In this document: one piece after another, positions 25,124-33,856 of the stretch
How the letters are laid out: every line of letters starts with the position of its first letter
Numbering within the stretch: the first letter of the stretch is position 1
Assembly (NCBI RefSeq): GCF_014252955.1
Contig: NZ_JACMIA010000001.1
Location: 2,068,258-2,132,257, forward strand
From: Stappia sp. 28M-7
GTDB taxonomy: Bacteria; Pseudomonadota; Alphaproteobacteria; Rhizobiales; Stappiaceae
Reading direction: 5' to 3'
DNA length: 64,000 nt
Notes under the pieces: model-generated
Seen by the model: only the letters and a program-made list of their open reading frames with translations
What the model was told of the DNA's origin: nothing
Databases searched by the model: none
Program-made: the position numbers and the translations under genes

Positions 25124-26740
25124 ATGGCGCGCATCATTCCGCGAATGCTTCAGGCTCTGGCACGGCACGCGCCGGAGGCTGCCGCCATCGCCTTCGAGGG
25201 CACGACATGGACGCGGGCGGAGCTGCAGGACTTCGCCGCCCGCGTTGCCGGCGCCCTGCGCGCCGGCGGTGTGCGCCGCGACGACCGGGTCGCGGTCTAT
25301 CTCGACAAGTCGCCGGAGGCGGTCGGCACGCTGCTCGGCGTGATGATGGCGGACGCGATCTGCGTGCCGCTTGATCCGACCGGCCCGGCGCCGCGCCTTG
25401 CCGCCATCCTGAAGGATTGCGAGCCGTCGATGCTCGTCTCCTCCGCCAACAAGGCGAAGCGGCTGGAGGCGCTGGCGGCCGAGGGGTGCGAGCTGCCGCC
25501 GGTGCTGGTGACGGGCGGCGTGCCGCTGGCGCTGTCGGCGGAGGCGCGCGGCATCGCCCCGGTGATGCTGGAGCCCCAGGATGAGACGAAGGATAAGGCG
25601 AGGGGTGAAGCGGCCGCGCCGCCGCCCTCGCAGGTGATCGACGAGGACCTCGCCTATATCCTCTACACCTCCGGCTCGACCGGAAAGCCCAAGGGCGTGA
25701 TGATCAGCCACCGGGCCATCGTCGCCTTCTCAGACTGGGCGGGCGAGTATTTCGCGCTTCACGCGCAGGACCGGGTCGCCTCGCATTCGCCGCTGCATTT
25801 CGACCTGTCGCTGTTCGATGTGTGGACGACGCTGGCGCACGGGGCCTGTGTGCACCTAGTGCCGCAGGGCATTTCCTTCATGGCGACGGACCTGGTGCGC
25901 TTCATCGCCGAAAGCCGCGTGACGGTGTGGCAGTCCGTGCCTTCCGTGCTGCGGATGATTACCCGCCAGCTCGGCGATCCGGGTCCGGAATACGACCAGC
26001 TGCGGCTGATCTTCTTTGCCGGCGAGCCCTATCCGCCGGCGGAGCTGCGCGAGCTGATGAGCCGCCTGCCGAATGCGCGCTACCACAACATCTACGGCGC
26101 GACGGAGATCAACGACGTCACCTGCCACACGCTGACCGGGCTGCCGGATGACGGGCCGCTGCCCATCGGCGTGCCCTGCGCGCACATGGAGGTCCTGGTG
26201 CTGGGCGAGGAGGGGGAGGTGCTGTCGGCGCAAGGCGCGGTCGGCGAGCTGTGCGCCCGCGGGCCGACGCTGGCCAGGGGGTATTGGGGCGATCCCGCGA
26301 TGACGGCGGCGAAGTTCGTCCAGGACCCGCGCCACGATCTCTACCCCGATCCGCTCTACCGCACCGGCGATCTGGTGCGCATCGGCGAGGGAGGCACGCT
26401 TCACTATGTCGGAAGGCGCGACGCCCAGGTGAAGATCCGCGGCTTCCGCGTCAATATCGGCGAGGTCGAGGAGGCCTTGCTGCGCCACGACGCCATCAGC
26501 GAGGTGGCGGTGATCGACGAGCTCGACGCCGACGGCAACCGCACGCTGGCCGCCTGCTTCATCGCGCACCGCGAGGTGCCGGACGCACGCACGCTGAAGC
26601 GCCACTGCCTTGCCTTCCTGCCCAACTACATGGTGCCCGAGCGCTTCGTGCCGGTCGATACCCTGCCGCGTACTTCGACCGGCAAGATCGACCGCCAGGC
26701 ACTGCGACGGCAGCAGGAGGCAATGGCGCAGCCTGCCTGA
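25124..26740 (+). CDS. Free-standing amino-acid adenylation enzyme (ANL superfamily)
   Basis: 538 residues, an adenylation domain without fused carrier domain. Core motifs are LAYILYTSGSTGKPKGVM (A3), HFDLSLFDVW (A4), NIYGATEIND (A5), LYRTGDLVR (A7), GRRDAQVKIRGFRVNIGEVE (A8) and RTSTGKIDRQAL with the catalytic Lys (A10). Asp in FDLS matches the residue that binds the alpha-amino group, so an amino acid is the likely substrate. By alignment with GrsA by eye the pocket reads roughly D-L-F-S-F-A-I-D-V, which I cannot match to a known specificity. Closest in style to DltA or PltF-type loaders. The free carrier protein at 13.7-14.0 kb is the obvious acceptor. Confidence 0.88.
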   Translation: MARIIPRMLQALARHAPEAAAIAFEGTTWTRAELQDFAARVAGALRAGGVRRDDRVAVYLDKSPEAVGTLLGVMMADAICVPLDPTGPAPRLAAILKDCEPSMLVSSANKAKRLEALAAEGCELPPVLVTGGVPLALSAEARGIAPVMLEPQDETKDKARGEAAAPPPSQVIDEDLAYILYTSGSTGKPKGVMISHRAIVAFSDWAGEYFALHAQDRVASHSPLHFDLSLFDVWTTLAHGACVHLVPQGISFMATDLVRFIAESRVTVWQSVPSVLRMITRQLGDPGPEYDQLRLIFFAGEPYPPAELRELMSRLPNARYHNIYGATEINDVTCHTLTGLPDDGPLPIGVPCAHMEVLVLGEEGEVLSAQGAVGELCARGPTLARGYWGDPAMTAAKFVQDPRHDLYPDPLYRTGDLVRIGEGGTLHYVGRRDAQVKIRGFRVNIGEVEEALLRHDAISEVAVIDELDADGNRTLAACFIAHREVPDARTLKRHCLAFLPNYMVPERFVPVDTLPRTSTGKIDRQALRRQQEAMAQPA

Positions 26741-26832
26741 GGGCGCACGCCCTCGAGGGTTTGGAAACGCAAAAGGCGGCGAGCCTCGTCTGCTTGCCGT
26801 CGCGCCGAACCGTTGCCGAAAAGGGGAGGGAA

Positions 26833-26906
26833 TGGAGGCCTCGCCTGGAGTCGAACCAGGATTAAGGGAGTTGCAATCCCTTGCGTAGCCATTCCGCCAC
26901 GAGGCC
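26833..26906 (-). tRNA. tRNA-Cys(GCA)
   Basis: Read on the minus strand, acceptor GGCCTCG pairs with CGAGGCC, followed by discriminator T and an encoded CCA. The anticodon stem AGGGA/TCCCT holds the loop TTGCAAC, giving anticodon GCA (Cys). The T-arm CCTGG-TTCGACT-CCAGG is intact. It is 74 nucleotides long. It sits just after the adenylation gene and could mark the end of an acquired segment, but no integrase is present. Confidence 0.95.
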
Positions 26907-27052
26907 GCAGGGTGTCCGGAGCGCATCTCGCTCCGTCTTTCCTGTAAAAAGACCTTATGGTCTCGCTGGCATGCAATCAATTATAATAATGATATCAATA
27001 TATATAATATAAAAAGTGGTAATTCGCGCGTCGATTGGTCGATGGTAGGAAT

Positions 27053-27514
27053 TTATATTGGAAGGTGTGTGGTGTACTTGGTCTCTTCCAGGATGACCGT
27101 GCTCTGGATTTCGTGCAGGCCCGGCAGCATCACCAGCTTCTCGCGCAAGAGGGTCTGGAAGTGATCCATGTCCCGCACGACGACGCGCAGGTTGAAGTCG
27201 AATTCGCCGAGCATCAGCTGCACCACCTGGATCTCAGGGATCTTCAGGGCTGCTTCCTGGAATACCGAGATCGACTGGCGCCCGTGGCCGGACAGCTTGA
27301 TGCGCACCAGGATGGTCGCGTCGAAGCCGAGCTTGCGACGGTCGAGGATGATCGAGCGGCCGAGGATCACCTTGTCCTCGATCATCCGGTTGATGCGGCG
27401 CGAGCAGGGCGATTGCGACAGGCCGACTCGCTCCGCCACCTCGGTGACGGAGAGGGAACCGTCCTGTTGCAGGACGCGCAGGATCTTCAGGTCGGTTTCG
27501 TCGAGTGGCTGCAT
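27053..27514 (-). CDS. Lrp/AsnC-family regulator
   Basis: 153 residues. N-terminal helix-turn-helix LDETDLKILRVLQQDGSLSV with recognition helix VGLSQSPCSRRINRM, then an RAM/AsnC ligand-binding domain (about 65-150). Divergent from the thiolase operon with 137 bases between, so it probably senses an amino acid or its breakdown product and controls that operon. Its downstream side (26907-27052) is strongly AT-rich and includes a small AGACC-TTAT-GGTCT hairpin. Confidence 0.9.
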   Translation of the reverse strand: MQPLDETDLKILRVLQQDGSLSVTEVAERVGLSQSPCSRRINRMIEDKVILGRSIILDRRKLGFDATILVRIKLSGHGRQSISVFQEAALKIPEIQVVQLMLGEFDFNLRVVVRDMDHFQTLLREKLVMLPGLHEIQSTVILEETKYTTHLPI

Positions 27515-27651
27515 GTTTCAGCTCCGTCTACGCGCTGGCGCGCTGGTTTCATGCGCGCTAGTCTATTCGGACGCCTCGAAAAGACAAGATTAGCCGGATT
27601 GCCGGCTCTATAGTGACGGCGCTGATGGTGTAAGTCGCAGGGAGGAACGCG

Positions 27652-28821
27652 ATGGGAGCCTGCATGATCGGCTGGGCCCATTCCAGGTTCGGCAAATCGG
27701 AAGCGGCAGGAGCGGAGGAGCTCATTGCCGAAGTGGTCGGCGACTGCCTCAGACATGCCGATGTCGGTCCGCAGGAGATCGACGCGATCTTCCTCGGCTC
27801 CTTCAACAACGGATTTTCCAAACAGGATTTCCAGGCCTCTCTGGTCGCCCTCGCGGTGCCCGAGCTGCGCTTCACCCCGGCAACGCGCGTCGAGAATGCC
27901 TGCGCCACCGGCTCGGCCGCGATCCATGCGGGCATCCGCCAGATCGAGAGCGGGCGCGCCCGCCGCGTGCTGGTCGTCGGCGTGGAGAAGATGACCGCGA
28001 CTCCGACGCCGGAGGTCGGCGACATCCTGCTCGGCGCCTCCTACCGCAAGGAAGAGGCCGAGGTCGACGGCGGGTTCGCCGGCGTCTTCGCCAACATCGC
28101 TCAGGCCTATTTCCAGGCCTATGGCGACCGGCGCGAGAGCCTGGCGCGGATCGCCGCCAAGAACCACGCCAACGGCATGGCCAATCCGTATGCGCATATG
28201 CGCAAGGCGTTCGATTTCGACTTCTGCAACGAGGTCTCGGAGAAGAACCCGATCGTCGCCGGCCCGCTGCGCCGCACCGACTGCTCGCTGATCTCCGACG
28301 GGGCGGCGGCGATGGTGATCGCCGACACCGACACCGCGCTGACCACCGCGCCGCGTGCGGTCTATTTCCGCGCCGCCGAGCATGTGAACGACTTCCTGCC
28401 GCTCAGCCGTCGCTCGAAGACTTCCTTCGAAGGCGCTGCAAGGGCTTGGAATTCGGCCTATGAGCGGGCAAAGGTCGGCGTCGCCGATCTCTCCTTCGTC
28501 GAGACCCACGACTGCTTCACCATCGCCGAGCTGCTGGAATACGAGGCCATGGGCCTTGCCCGCGAGGGCGAGGGGCACCGCATCATCGACGAGGGCGTCT
28601 CGGCCTTCGGCGGCCGCCTGCCGGTGAACCCGTCCGGCGGTCTGAAGTCCAAGGGCCATCCCATCGGCGCCACCGGCGTCTCCCAGCATGTGATGGCGGC
28701 GATGCAGCTGTGCGGCGATGCCGGCGACATGCAGCTGCCCCGGGCCGAGCTTGCCGGCGTGTTCAACATGGGCGGCGCGGCGGTCGCCAACTACGTCTCG
28801 ATCCTGGAGCGGCTGAAATGA
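27652..28821 (+). CDS. SCP-x-type thiolase / acetyl-CoA acetyltransferase
   Basis: 389 residues. Nucleophile Cys lies in VENACATGSAAIHAG. The HDCFT motif (SFVETHDCFTIAELLEYE) and the glycine loop NPSGGLKSKGHPIGATG are those of SCP-x/PhlC-like thiolases, which have FNMGGAAVANYVS at the end in place of the usual second Cys. It cleaves 3-oxoacyl-CoA or runs the reverse Claisen or acyl transfer. Such enzymes usually pair with a DUF35 OB-fold protein; here no DUF35 gene is present and two PPC-type genes lie downstream. GGGAGGA precedes the start. The stop overlaps the next ATG. Confidence 0.9.
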   Translation: MGACMIGWAHSRFGKSEAAGAEELIAEVVGDCLRHADVGPQEIDAIFLGSFNNGFSKQDFQASLVALAVPELRFTPATRVENACATGSAAIHAGIRQIESGRARRVLVVGVEKMTATPTPEVGDILLGASYRKEEAEVDGGFAGVFANIAQAYFQAYGDRRESLARIAAKNHANGMANPYAHMRKAFDFDFCNEVSEKNPIVAGPLRRTDCSLISDGAAAMVIADTDTALTTAPRAVYFRAAEHVNDFLPLSRRSKTSFEGAARAWNSAYERAKVGVADLSFVETHDCFTIAELLEYEAMGLAREGEGHRIIDEGVSAFGGRLPVNPSGGLKSKGHPIGATGVSQHVMAAMQLCGDAGDMQLPRAELAGVFNMGGAAVANYVSILERLK

Positions 28822-30428
28822 GGGTGGAAGGCGCCGAGCGCATGTCCAACCGGGTGATGAATCTCGGTGACCTGCTCACCGATGCCGCCCGCCGCCATCC
28901 GGACCGGCCCGCCGTCGTGCATGGCGAACGAATTGTCAGCTGGGCGCAGATGAACGCCCGCGTCGACGCCTTCGCCTATGCGATGGCCGGCCTCGGCATC
29001 GGGCCGGGCGACAAGGTGATCGTCCAGTCGCGCAACTCGGTCGAGATGTTCGAGACCATGTTCGCGGTCTACAAGCTCGGCGCCGTCTGGGTGCCGACCA
29101 ATTTCCGCATCCTGCCGGACGACGTCTCGCATATCGCCAGCTCGTCGCAGGCCAAGGCCATCATCTACGAGCCGGAATTCACCGCCCATGCCGATGCGGC
29201 GCGCGATGCAGGGGCGCAGATCGTCATCTGCATCGGCGAAGCGCGCGCGGGCGAGCATGTCCACGCCGATCTGGTGGCGACTGAGCTCGGCAAGCCCTTC
29301 CGTGCAGCTGCCGTCGAGCGGGACGATCCTTGCTGGTTCTTCTTCACCTCCGGCAGCACCGGCAAGCCGAAGGCGGCCGTGCTCAGCCACGGGCAGATGG
29401 CCTTCGTCATCACCAATCATCTCGCCGACCTGATGCCGGGCACCACCTCGGACGATGCCTCGCTGGTCGTCGCGCCGCTGTCGCACGGGGCGGGCATCCA
29501 TCAGCTGATCCAGGTGGCGCGCTGCGTCACCACCGTGCTGACGGTCTCGCGCAGCCTCGATGCCGACGAGGCGTTCCGCCTGATCGAGCGTCACCGTGTC
29601 TCCAACATGTTCACCGTGCCGAGCATCCTGACCGCGCTGGTCTCCGACCCGGCGGTGGACCGCTACGACCATTCCTCGCTGCGCCATGTCATCTATGCCG
29701 GCGCGCCGATGCTGCGCGAGCACCAGAAGACGGCGCTGCGCAAGCTCGGCCGATGCCTGGTGCAGTATTTCGGCCTCGGCGAGGTGACCGGCAACATCAC
29801 CGTGTTGCCGCCGCATCTGCACGATCCGGAGGACGGGCCAGGCGTGCGCGTCGGCACCTGCGGCTATGCCCGCACCGGCATGCAGATCGAGATCCAGGAC
29901 GACGAGGGCAATGCGCTGCCGCCGGGGGAAAACGGCGAGATCTGCGTCATCGGCCCGGCGGTATTCAACGGCTACTATCGCAATGAGAAGGCCAATGCGG
30001 AGTCCTTCCGAAACGGCTGGTTCCGCACCGGTGATATCGGCCATTTCGACGAGAACGGTTTCCTGTTCATCACCGGGCGCGCCTCGGACATGTTCATTTC
30101 CGGCGGCTCCAACATCTATCCGCTGGAGGTGGAAGAAAAGATCGTCGCCCATCCGGCGGTGGCCGAGGCCTGCGTCGTCGGCATGCCGGACGAGAAATGG
30201 GGCGAGATCGGCGTGGCTGCCATCGTCCTGCAGCCGGGCGCCGAGATCACGCCGGAGCAGCTGAAGGCGGACCTCGCCTCGCGCATCGCCGGCTACAAGA
30301 TCCCCAAGCGTTTCGTTGTCTTCGACGCGCTGCCGCGCTCGGGCTACGGCAAGATCACCAAGAAGGCGGTGCGCGAGCTGCTGGAAAGCCGCCTTGCCGA
30401 AGCGCCGGTACTGGAGGGGGCGAGGTGA
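28818..30428 (+). CDS. Acyl-CoA synthetase (AMP-forming)
   Basis: 536 residues from ATG 28818 (ATGA overlap with the thiolase); ATG 28842, ten bases after GGAAGG, is an alternative. ANL-superfamily motifs: WFFFTSGSTGKPKAAVLSHG, the YFGLGEVTGN A5-type motif, GWFRTGDIGHFDENGFLFI, GRASDMFISGGSNIYPLEVE and a C-terminal catalytic Lys in SGYGKITKKAV. It activates a carboxylic acid to its CoA thioester, feeding the thiolase. Chain length or aromatic preference cannot be read. The end overlaps the GTG of the next gene. Confidence 0.9.
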   Translation: MRVEGAERMSNRVMNLGDLLTDAARRHPDRPAVVHGERIVSWAQMNARVDAFAYAMAGLGIGPGDKVIVQSRNSVEMFETMFAVYKLGAVWVPTNFRILPDDVSHIASSSQAKAIIYEPEFTAHADAARDAGAQIVICIGEARAGEHVHADLVATELGKPFRAAAVERDDPCWFFFTSGSTGKPKAAVLSHGQMAFVITNHLADLMPGTTSDDASLVVAPLSHGAGIHQLIQVARCVTTVLTVSRSLDADEAFRLIERHRVSNMFTVPSILTALVSDPAVDRYDHSSLRHVIYAGAPMLREHQKTALRKLGRCLVQYFGLGEVTGNITVLPPHLHDPEDGPGVRVGTCGYARTGMQIEIQDDEGNALPPGENGEICVIGPAVFNGYYRNEKANAESFRNGWFRTGDIGHFDENGFLFITGRASDMFISGGSNIYPLEVEEKIVAHPAVAEACVVGMPDEKWGEIGVAAIVLQPGAEITPEQLKADLASRIAGYKIPKRFVVFDALPRSGYGKITKKAVRELLESRLAEAPVLEGAR

Positions 30429-30997
30429 GGGGCCCTGGCGGCCTGCCAGCCGCCTCGCGGCTGCTGCGTCAGCCCGGCCCGGTCGCCCGCGACCGGATCA
30501 CCCTCGGCATGGATATCTGCGAGGACGTGCGCTCGGGCCTGGTGCGGCTCGTCCCCGGCACGCCGCTGGTGGAGGCCTTCGGCGCGGCGATGCGCGCGGC
30601 GACCGGCGGCGAGTGGCGGCCCGCCGCCTTCGAGATCCTGTCGGGCGGCTTCGAGCCCTGCATCTACTGCCTTGCCGCACCCGATCCCGGCGGCGAGCGG
30701 GTGGTGACCTACACGCCGATGACGAATGCCGGCGCCGTGCGCGCTTTCGGCGGCTCGGCAACGCTGGGGATCGGCGCCGACGGCGCACCGCTGCTGCATT
30801 GCCACGCCTGGTTCGCCGAACCGCACGAGGGGCGGGTGTTCGGCGGCCATCTCGATACCTTCGCCAGCCGCGTCGGCGGCGAGGGCTTGCGGGTCCGCAT
30901 GATGGTGTTCGACAGCTTCGACATCCGGCAACTGCCCGATGCGGAGACCAACCATACCGTCTTCCGGCCTCTGGACCGTTCAGGAGGGGTGCAATGA
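30425..30997 (+). CDS. PPC/DUF296-like domain protein, first of a pair
   Basis: 190 residues from GTG 30425 (GTGA overlap); the first 30 residues are Gly/Pro/Arg-rich and may be trimmed if ATG 30509 is used. The core looks like the plant-and-prokaryote-conserved (PPC, DUF296) fold: FEILSGGFEPCIYCL, then a central LLHCHAWFAE and GRVFGGHLDTFASRVGG, matching the H...GGHL pattern that lines a shared metal or ligand site in PPC trimers. It is followed by a clearer PPC gene, so both may form a mixed trimer. Biochemical role unknown. Confidence 0.6.
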   Translation: MRGPGGLPAASRLLRQPGPVARDRITLGMDICEDVRSGLVRLVPGTPLVEAFGAAMRAATGGEWRPAAFEILSGGFEPCIYCLAAPDPGGERVVTYTPMTNAGAVRAFGGSATLGIGADGAPLLHCHAWFAEPHEGRVFGGHLDTFASRVGGEGLRVRMMVFDSFDIRQLPDAETNHTVFRPLDRSGGVQ

Positions 30998-31455
30998 GCG
31001 AAGAGGTGAAGCTTGTCAGCGGCCGCACCGGCCGCACCGTCTATGCCCGCGTCCATCCCAACGAGGATCTCGTCCAGGCGGTGGAGAAGATCTGCCTGCG
31101 CGAAGGGCTGGAGCAGTGCTTTCTGCGCGCCGGGCTCGGCAGCCTGACCGACGCCTGCGTCGCCTTTTCCTCCGGCAGCATCAAGGTGGTGCGCGGCCCG
31201 GCGGTGGAGGTGATCGGCATGACCGGCATGGTGGAAGCGGACGAGGCCGGCAATCCGGTCGCTATGCTGCACGGCGTGCTTGCCGAACCGAACGGCACGA
31301 TCAGCGGCGGCCGTTTCCTGCCCGGGCAGAACCCGGTCTGCGTGACCTTCGAGATCGTGCTGGAGGAATGGCTGCCGGATGCGGTGCCGGCCGGCACACT
31401 TGCCGGCGCGCGCTCGGCTCCGGTTTCAGATGCAATGGGAGGTGCACGCGCATGA
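30994..31455 (+). CDS. PPC/DUF296 domain protein, second of a pair
   Basis: 153 residues. AGGAGGGG precedes ATG 30994, which overlaps the previous stop (ATGA). PPC features: YARVHPNEDLVQAVEKIC, FLRAGLGSLTDACVAF, VEVIGMTGMVEADEAGN, MLHGVLAEPNGTISGGRFLPG and the closing strand VTFEIVLEEW. Bacterial PPC proteins are trimers of uncertain function. In this operon, between an acyl-CoA ligase and an SDR, a role as ligand-binding or catalytic partner of the thiolase is conceivable. The stop overlaps the SDR start. Confidence 0.78.
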   Translation: MSEEVKLVSGRTGRTVYARVHPNEDLVQAVEKICLREGLEQCFLRAGLGSLTDACVAFSSGSIKVVRGPAVEVIGMTGMVEADEAGNPVAMLHGVLAEPNGTISGGRFLPGQNPVCVTFEIVLEEWLPDAVPAGTLAGARSAPVSDAMGGARA

Positions 31456-32231
31456 CCGCTCTCAACCGCACGCTCGAGGAGCGCTGCCATATCGTCACCG
31501 GCGGGGCGTCGGGCATCGGCCTTGCCACCGCACGCTGGCTGCTCGCCCGCGGCGCCGACGTGGCGCTGCTCGACATGTCGCGCGAGGCGCTCGACAAGGC
31601 GATCGCCGACCTCTCGGCCGAGTTCGAGGGCGCGTCCGACCGCCTGTTCGGCGCCCGCGCCGACATTCGCGACGAGGGCAGCCTGCAGCTTGCCTTCGAG
31701 GGGATCCAGGAGCGCTTCGGCCGGCCGCTCGCGGGGCTGGTCAACTCCGCCGGCATCGCCCGCGCGGTGCCGTTCCGCGAGACCGATGCGGAGCTGATGC
31801 GCACCGTGCTCGACGTCAACGTGGTCGGAACCTTCCTTGCCGTGCGCGCCTTCGTGGCGGCCGAGCGCGAGCCGGATGCCGCTGTCGTCAACATCGCTTC
31901 CGTGTCCGGCTTGATCGGCAATTCGCTGCGCACCGCCTATGGCGCCTCCAAGGGCGCGGTGGTGACCATGACCAAGGTGATGGCCAGCGAGCTCGCCCCG
32001 ATGGGGGTGCGCGTCAATGCGGTCGCGCCGGGGCCGATCAGCACGCCGCTGCTCGACGGGCTGCACAGCGATGCCGCCCGCAACGCCTGGATCAGCCGCA
32101 TCCCGCAGCGCCGCTACGGCGCTCCGGAAGAGGTGGCCGAGGCCATCGGCTTCATGCTGTCGCCGGCTGCCAGCTTCGTCACCGGCGAGGTTCTGGTGGT
32201 CGATGGAGGGTTTCTGTCAGCCGGTATCTAG
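31452..32231 (+). CDS. Short-chain dehydrogenase/reductase
   Basis: 259 residues, classical SDR: TGGASGIGLATA (cofactor loop), LVNSAGIAR in place of NNAG, Ser of IASVSGLIG, and catalytic YGASKGAVV (Tyr-x-x-x-Lys). Asp after the second strand (LLDMS) favours NAD(H) over NADP(H). The C-terminus VTGEVLVVDGGF is typical of FabG-like members. Last gene of the operon; it would oxidise or reduce a 3-hydroxy/3-oxoacyl intermediate feeding the thiolase. Confidence 0.9.
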   Translation: MTALNRTLEERCHIVTGGASGIGLATARWLLARGADVALLDMSREALDKAIADLSAEFEGASDRLFGARADIRDEGSLQLAFEGIQERFGRPLAGLVNSAGIARAVPFRETDAELMRTVLDVNVVGTFLAVRAFVAAEREPDAAVVNIASVSGLIGNSLRTAYGASKGAVVTMTKVMASELAPMGVRVNAVAPGPISTPLLDGLHSDAARNAWISRIPQRRYGAPEEVAEAIGFMLSPAASFVTGEVLVVDGGFLSAGI

Positions 32232-32371
32232 CAGGCCGGGGACAGAGAAGACACGAGAGCTCCCCCGCCGGTCTCGCCAAGATGCGGTCCGGCGGATCGC
32301 GACGAGCCGGGAGGGGCGTCACGGAACCGCGCCGCAGTTTCCCACCGCTCCGCCCGTCCCGCCGCAACAAA

Positions 32372-32399
32372 GGCCCGCGTCCCGAGAGGGGCGCGGGCC
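32372..32399. terminator. 12-bp hairpin with GAGA loop, convergent terminator
   Basis: GGCCCGCGTCCC and GGGGCGCGGGCC pair over 12 positions (one G-T) with a GAGA tetraloop, followed by ATTTCCGTTT. It lies between the converging SDR and lpd genes and could serve both. Confidence 0.8.
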
Positions 32400-32463
32400 A
32401 TTTCCGTTTCCGCATGAAAGAGACCGGCCAGGGCGCGCCCGGCGAGGCTGCCCCGCCGTCTCG

Positions 32464-33852
32464 TCAGATGTGCAGCGCGTGGCCGAGCGCGGCAAGGCAG
32501 GCTTCCTGCAGGCCCTCGCTCTGGGTCGGGTGGGCATGGATCACCGCACCGATGTCGTCGATCCGCGCGCCCATCTCGATGGCGATGGAGAACGCCGCCG
32601 ACAGCTCCGAAACGCCGCGACCGACCGCCTGCAGTCCGAGGATCAGCCCGTCCTCCTTGCGCGCGACGACGCGCACGAAACCGTCCTCGGCCTCCATCGT
32701 CATGGCGCGGCCATTGGCGGCGAAGGGGAACTGGCCGGTGGTCACCGCGCCGCCCTGTTTCTTCGCCTCGTCCGGCGACAGGCCGCAGGTGACGATCTCC
32801 GGATCGGTGAAGCACACCGCCGGGATGCAGCGCTTGTCCCAGCTGCGCTTGTGGCCGGCAATGATCTCGGCGACCATCTCGCCCTGCGCCATGGCGCGGT
32901 GGGCGAGCATCGGCTCTCCGGTCACGTCGCCGATGGCGAAGACGCCCTGCATCGAGGTCCGGCAGCGGTCGTCGATGCGCAGGAACGGCCCGTCGGTGGC
33001 CAGTCCCAGGCTGGCGATATTGGCGCTGTCGGAGCGCGGACGGCGGCCGACGGTGACCAGCACCTTGTCGGCGGCGATCTCGCGCTCGCTGCCTTCGGCC
33101 GTTTCCACCTTGAGGCCCTTGTCGCCGAGCCCCTTCGCCTTGGTCGACAGCATCACCTCGATGCCGAGCGCCTGCAGCGACTTGAGGACGGGACGGGTGA
33201 GGGCGCTGTCGTATTGCGGCAGGATCCGCTCGGCCGCCTCGACCACGGTCACCTTTGCGCCGAGCTTGGCGAAGGCCGTGCCGATCTCCAGGCCGATATA
33301 GCCGCCGCCGACGACGCACAGCTTTTCCGGAACGGAGCGCAGCGACAGCGCCTCGCTGGAGCTGATCACCGTGTCGCCGAAGGGCAGGAAGGGCAGCTCG
33401 ACCGGGGCCGAGCCGGTGGCGATCACCACCTGTTCGGCGCGGATCTGCACCGAGGTGTCGCCGGTCGTCACCTTGACGGTCTTGCCGTCCTGGAAGGTCG
33501 CCTTGCCGGCGATCAGCCGCACTCCGGACTTTTTCAAGAGGCCCGCGACGCCGGCATTCAGCCGGGTGACGATGCCGTTCTTCCAGTCGACGGTGGCGGA
33601 CAGGTCGATCTGCGGCGAGGCGGCGGTGATGCCGAGCGGCGAGCTGCCGTTGAAATGCGACAGCTTGTGGAACTCTTCGGCCGCGTGGATCAGCGCCTTG
33701 GAGGGGATGCAGCCGACATTCAGGCAGGTGCCGCCGGGCTTCTGCTCGTCGACGATGATCGTGTCGATGCCGAGCTGGCCGGCGCGGATGCCGCAGACAT
33801 AGCCGCCGGGACCGGCGCCGATGATCAGCAGCTTGCAGGTCATGTCGCTCAT
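32464..33852 (-). CDS. lpd: Dihydrolipoyl dehydrogenase (E3) of the branched-chain complex
   Basis: 462 residues. N-terminal FAD loop IGAGPGGYVCGIRAGQLG, redox-active disulfide GGTCLNVGCIPSKALIHAAE, a second nucleotide loop VVGGGYIGLEIGTAFAKLG and the C-terminal His-Glu dyad region HAHPTQSEGLQEA. It reoxidises the lipoyl arm of E2 with NAD+. Last gene of the operon, four bases after E2, as usual for dedicated branched-chain E3 copies. Confidence 0.95.
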   Translation of the reverse strand: MSDMTCKLLIIGAGPGGYVCGIRAGQLGIDTIIVDEQKPGGTCLNVGCIPSKALIHAAEEFHKLSHFNGSSPLGITAASPQIDLSATVDWKNGIVTRLNAGVAGLLKKSGVRLIAGKATFQDGKTVKVTTGDTSVQIRAEQVVIATGSAPVELPFLPFGDTVISSSEALSLRSVPEKLCVVGGGYIGLEIGTAFAKLGAKVTVVEAAERILPQYDSALTRPVLKSLQALGIEVMLSTKAKGLGDKGLKVETAEGSEREIAADKVLVTVGRRPRSDSANIASLGLATDGPFLRIDDRCRTSMQGVFAIGDVTGEPMLAHRAMAQGEMVAEIIAGHKRSWDKRCIPAVCFTDPEIVTCGLSPDEAKKQGGAVTTGQFPFAANGRAMTMEAEDGFVRVVARKEDGLILGLQAVGRGVSELSAAFSIAIEMGARIDDIGAVIHAHPTQSEGLQEACLAALGHALHI

Positions 33853-33856
33853 GGGC

